64,000 bases of DNA from Candidatus Borrarchaeum yapensis (GTDB taxonomy: Archaea; Asgardarchaeota; Sifarchaeia; Borrarchaeales; Borrarchaeaceae). The position numbers and the translations under genes are program-made. The notes beneath the pieces are model-generated. The model was not told the DNA's origin, did not search any database, and was given only the letters and a program-made list of their open reading frames with translations. The DNA lies in contig JAEOSF010000010.1 of the NCBI GenBank assembly GCA_016840515.1, positions 1-64,000 on the forward strand. Direction: 5' to 3'. Below are positions 61,762 to 64,000 of this stretch, in pieces (position 1 is the first letter of the stretch; every line of letters begins with the position of its first letter).

Positions 61762-62244
61762 ATGCCAATAAAGCTAGGGTGGGAAGTCTCACCTGATAGT
61801 AACAGAATCTTGCGAAAACTTCTGGAGATTTTTCCTATAGGCGATCCGATTATTACCTCGAAATGCAAATTTGATGGGGATAAAGGCTTTTTAGTTGTGA
61901 GTGATAATGGTTTAGCTTGGACAATCAAAATAGGTATTAAGAGTACAGTTTTTGACCTAGGCAAAAAAAAGTGGGTAAGATGGTATGACGTAGTTAATGT
62001 AGCTTGGTCAAAGGATGGTTTCGTACTCGTACAGGCACTCCAAAGAAAGAAGGATGGCGAAATAAAGAGGAAAAAAGAAAAAGAATATAAAACAAATGAT
62101 CTGCGCCTTAATTTAGAAAGAAACAAGGACGAACCGAAAGATCAATTTAAAGAACGGAAAGCACGATTCGGAGACATTATGTGGGAAATATTCCAAAAGA
62201 ATCAGGCAAGAATTCCACCTGCTAAAACAGATTCACAATACTAA
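61762..62244 (+). CDS. Conserved-looking PH-like protein, unrecognised
   Basis: 160 residues from ATG 61762 preceded by AAAAAGGAGGGG. Beta-rich first 90 residues (IITSKCKFDGDKGFLVVSD, WTIKIGIKSTVFDLGKKKW, VRWYDVVNVAWSKDGFVLVQ) resemble a PH/GRAM-type barrel; charged C-terminal helix (KDGEIKRKKEKEYKTNDLRL and KARFGDIMWEIFQKN). No family match claimed. Possibly a lipid- or protein-binding module. Confidence 0.55.
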   Translation: MPIKLGWEVSPDSNRILRKLLEIFPIGDPIITSKCKFDGDKGFLVVSDNGLAWTIKIGIKSTVFDLGKKKWVRWYDVVNVAWSKDGFVLVQALQRKKDGEIKRKKEKEYKTNDLRLNLERNKDEPKDQFKERKARFGDIMWEIFQKNQARIPPAKTDSQY

Positions 62245-62266
62245 AATGAAGGGTTAATAAATTTCT

Positions 62267-62497
62267 CTAAAAGGAGATTTCCTTACCTATGTTCTTCTCT
62301 TTTGCAGTAAGGTATGCATGTTTTGCGGCACTCGCATCTTGAATCGCCATTCCAACTGACTTGAAGAAAGTGATTTCCTCTTCTGAAGTTCTGCCTTTTT
62401 TTTGCCCAATAACCAAATCTCCCAATTCTGCGTATATGTGCTCCTTTGTAATCGCCCTATTATTTAATGGTATATCTTTTACATCCTTCAAGAGCAA
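62267..62497 (-). pseudogene. C-terminal fragment of ornithine cyclodeaminase family
   Basis: 76 codons of the OCD/mu-crystallin family: DIPLNNRAITKEHIYAELGD, then LVIGQKKGRTSEEEITFFKS and VGMAIQDASAAKHAYLTAKE match the final part of that fold (usual length about 320-330). The reading frame starts after a TGA at 62511 with no N-terminal NAD domain present. No other piece of the gene is found nearby. A broken gene. Confidence 0.75.
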
Positions 62498-62642
62498 TGA
62501 GGATGTTCATCATATCAAAAGTTGTACATGACATTGAGAACCAATATCCATATTCTTTTATTTATTACCTATGAACTCCATGTTGCCATACAAAATATTC
62601 ATTGGCAGTTCATTTTAACAGCATAATTAAGGCGATGCAACG

Positions 62643-64000
62643 ATGAAAAGCGAATTTCGTCAACTTTTAAAGATTGTGAATCCAGAGAATATTATTTCTA
62701 ATGAAACAGACCTCTTAGCGTATTCACGTGACTTAACACCATATCTCCTTAAGCCAGACATAGTTATTTTTCCTGAATCGACCAAAGATGTTTCAGAAGT
62801 GCTAAAGTTTGCTAACAAAAAAAAGATTCCAGTCACAATGCGGGGCTCTGGTGCAAGTTTTACTGGATCTTCTCTTCCCAGAAAGGGCGGCATTGTTCTC
62901 GATATGAGCCAAATGAATCAAATCATTAAGATAACTCCCGAGGATTTTATTTGCGTAGCACAACCGGGAGTGAGCCTAGGGGAACTTAATAACGAACTAA
63001 TAAAATATGATTGTACTTTTCCGCATGATATCGGCTCGAAGGATGTTAGTTCGCTTGGAGGAGTAGTTGCATCCGATTCTCATGGACATCACGGATTGAA
63101 ATATGGAAAGGTTGGCAATTGGATTATTGGTCTTGAAATTGTATTCGCCAATGGAAAGATCGTAAAACTTGGAACAAATACGTTACGAAACAATTGCGGC
63201 TTTAATTTAATACGGCTATTTGCTGGATCTCAAGGCACTCTGTGTGCTATTACTGAAATTACGATTTGTATAGCGCCTCTTCCGAAAACTTCAGCAACAA
63301 TAGGCATATTCTTTGATGAGATGAAGAACGTTATGTCTGCTGTAAGAGCAATTATACATGCAGGTGTCGAGCCAAGCGCAATCGAACTTGTAGATCAGTT
63401 TTCTCTGAATGTTGTGAATGACACACTTCAATTGGGTTTTCCAAAAGCCGAAGCAATGATGATTACTGATATAGAAGCACCTGACGATGATTCACTTGAG
63501 AAAAAGGTAAATGTAGTTAAAGAAATGTGTACAGCACATGGTGGGCGCGATATACAATGGTCTAAAGACCCAAAAGAAATGGATATCTTGTGGTTGCCTA
63601 GGACGGCAATAGATATCGCAGTTGCAAAAACTCGAGCGGGCTATCGAGAAGTGGGATTTGCCATCGCAGATCCTTGTGTGTCTTTGTCTACAATGATTGA
63701 CGTGATGAAGAAGATGCGACAAATTTTCGATGAACATGATGTTTTAGCAGCCGTGTTTGGGCATGTTGGACTCGGAATAATTCACCCTGCAGTTTTTGTA
63801 AAGGTAGGTGATTCCAATGAGTGGACGGCTGCAAAAAGGGCTGAAAAAGAAATAGTAGACCTCATAGCACAGGTTGGAGGGACAATTACAGGAGAACATG
63901 GGATAGGTTTGATCAAAAGCCGATTTGTTCCTGCAGAATTGGGAAACAGTTTGGACATAATGAGGGCTATTAAGCAATTATTCGATCCCAATGAGATATT
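62643..64000 (+). CDS. GlcD-type FAD-linked oxidase, 3' end outside window
   Basis: 452 residues are seen from ATG 62643 to the right edge, with no stop. The FAD-binding part includes PVTMRGSGASFTGSS, FAGSQGTLCAITEITI and the C-terminal cap with GTITGEHGIGLIK and LFDPNEI, typical of D-lactate dehydrogenase/GlcD. In vivo it oxidises D-2-hydroxy acids and passes electrons to an Fe-S partner (often fused or next). The Fe-S subunit would lie beyond the window. Confidence 0.9.
   Translation, partial: MKSEFRQLLKIVNPENIISNETDLLAYSRDLTPYLLKPDIVIFPESTKDVSEVLKFANKKKIPVTMRGSGASFTGSSLPRKGGIVLDMSQMNQIIKITPEDFICVAQPGVSLGELNNELIKYDCTFPHDIGSKDVSSLGGVVASDSHGHHGLKYGKVGNWIIGLEIVFANGKIVKLGTNTLRNNCGFNLIRLFAGSQGTLCAITEITICIAPLPKTSATIGIFFDEMKNVMSAVRAIIHAGVEPSAIELVDQFSLNVVNDTLQLGFPKAEAMMITDIEAPDDDSLEKKVNVVKEMCTAHGGRDIQWSKDPKEMDILWLPRTAIDIAVAKTRAGYREVGFAIADPCVSLSTMIDVMKKMRQIFDEHDVLAAVFGHVGLGIIHPAVFVKVGDSNEWTAAKRAEKEIVDLIAQVGGTITGEHGIGLIKSRFVPAELGNSLDIMRAIKQLFDPNEI

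Noticed and set aside
1-64000. CRISPR arrays, rRNA and tRNA genes
   Set aside because: No regular short direct repeats with spacers, no conserved rRNA blocks and no tRNA cloverleaf were seen when reading both strands.

Overview
The window reads as a stretch of an Asgard (Promethearchaeati) archaeal genome, A+T-rich by eye. Core archaeal information genes (TFB, PriS-type primase, XPD/Rad3 helicase, AlaX, a MetRS-C-like tRNA-binding protein) lie beside eukaryote-signature genes: a full-length actin, a Rab/Ras-like GTPase, two divergent GTPases in duplicated cassettes, a longin-like protein, LRR and TPR proteins, C2H2 zinc-finger arrays and membrane proteins with RING-like fingers. No rRNA, tRNA or CRISPR array was recognised, and the exact lineage cannot be fixed from the sequence.

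Layout. 0-9.7 kb: surface proteins, XPD helicase, HAD phosphatase, PriS, a Cys-rich membrane protein, a CxxCxxCC protein and TFB behind a probable operator. 9.7-18.4 kb: HTH-GNAT fusion, actin, D-aminoacylase-type hydrolase, a truncated TPR gene, Rab-like GTPase, a KaiC-like pair (the second fused to a receiver domain), a GIY-YIG protein and an LRR protein. 18.4-25.8 kb: tungsten aldehyde oxidoreductase followed by two tiny paralogous proteins (one ending Gly-Gly), AmrS-type radical SAM enzyme, TatD, AlaX, two unlisted small genes, thioesterase and an OB-fold protein with an RGG tail. 26-32.3 kb: TrmB regulator divergent from a phosphodiesterase/SQD1-like/thioredoxin run, then UvrB. 32.3-37.7 kb: a signalling island with two GTPase-partner cassettes, an 8-TM protein, a longin-like protein and a TPR protein. 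37.7-49.4 kb: small-molecule enzymes, MFS transporter, SPASM radical SAM protein, tandem acyltransferases with a third decayed copy, a DUF4097-like secreted protein and two membrane RING-like proteins. 49.4-64 kb: a methylamine-type methyltransferase pair without pyrrolysine, DNA methylase, DJ-1, ZIP transporter, sirtuin, HD and MBL hydrolases, Mrp ATPase, paired C2H2 proteins, DDAH-like enzyme, an ornithine cyclodeaminase fragment and the start of a GlcD-type FAD oxidase.

At least seven hairpins or tails resembling IS200/IS605 (TnpB-type) ends are scattered through the window without any intact transposase. Several sit exactly at gene 3' ends, and one keeps the TnpB C-terminal reading frame plus an omega-RNA-like tail.

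The best candidates for an undescribed system are the duplicated cassette of a DFGGE-type GTPase translationally coupled to an unrecognised CxxC partner protein, sharing an upstream DNA motif, and the receptor-like membrane proteins with cytosolic RING-like fingers.
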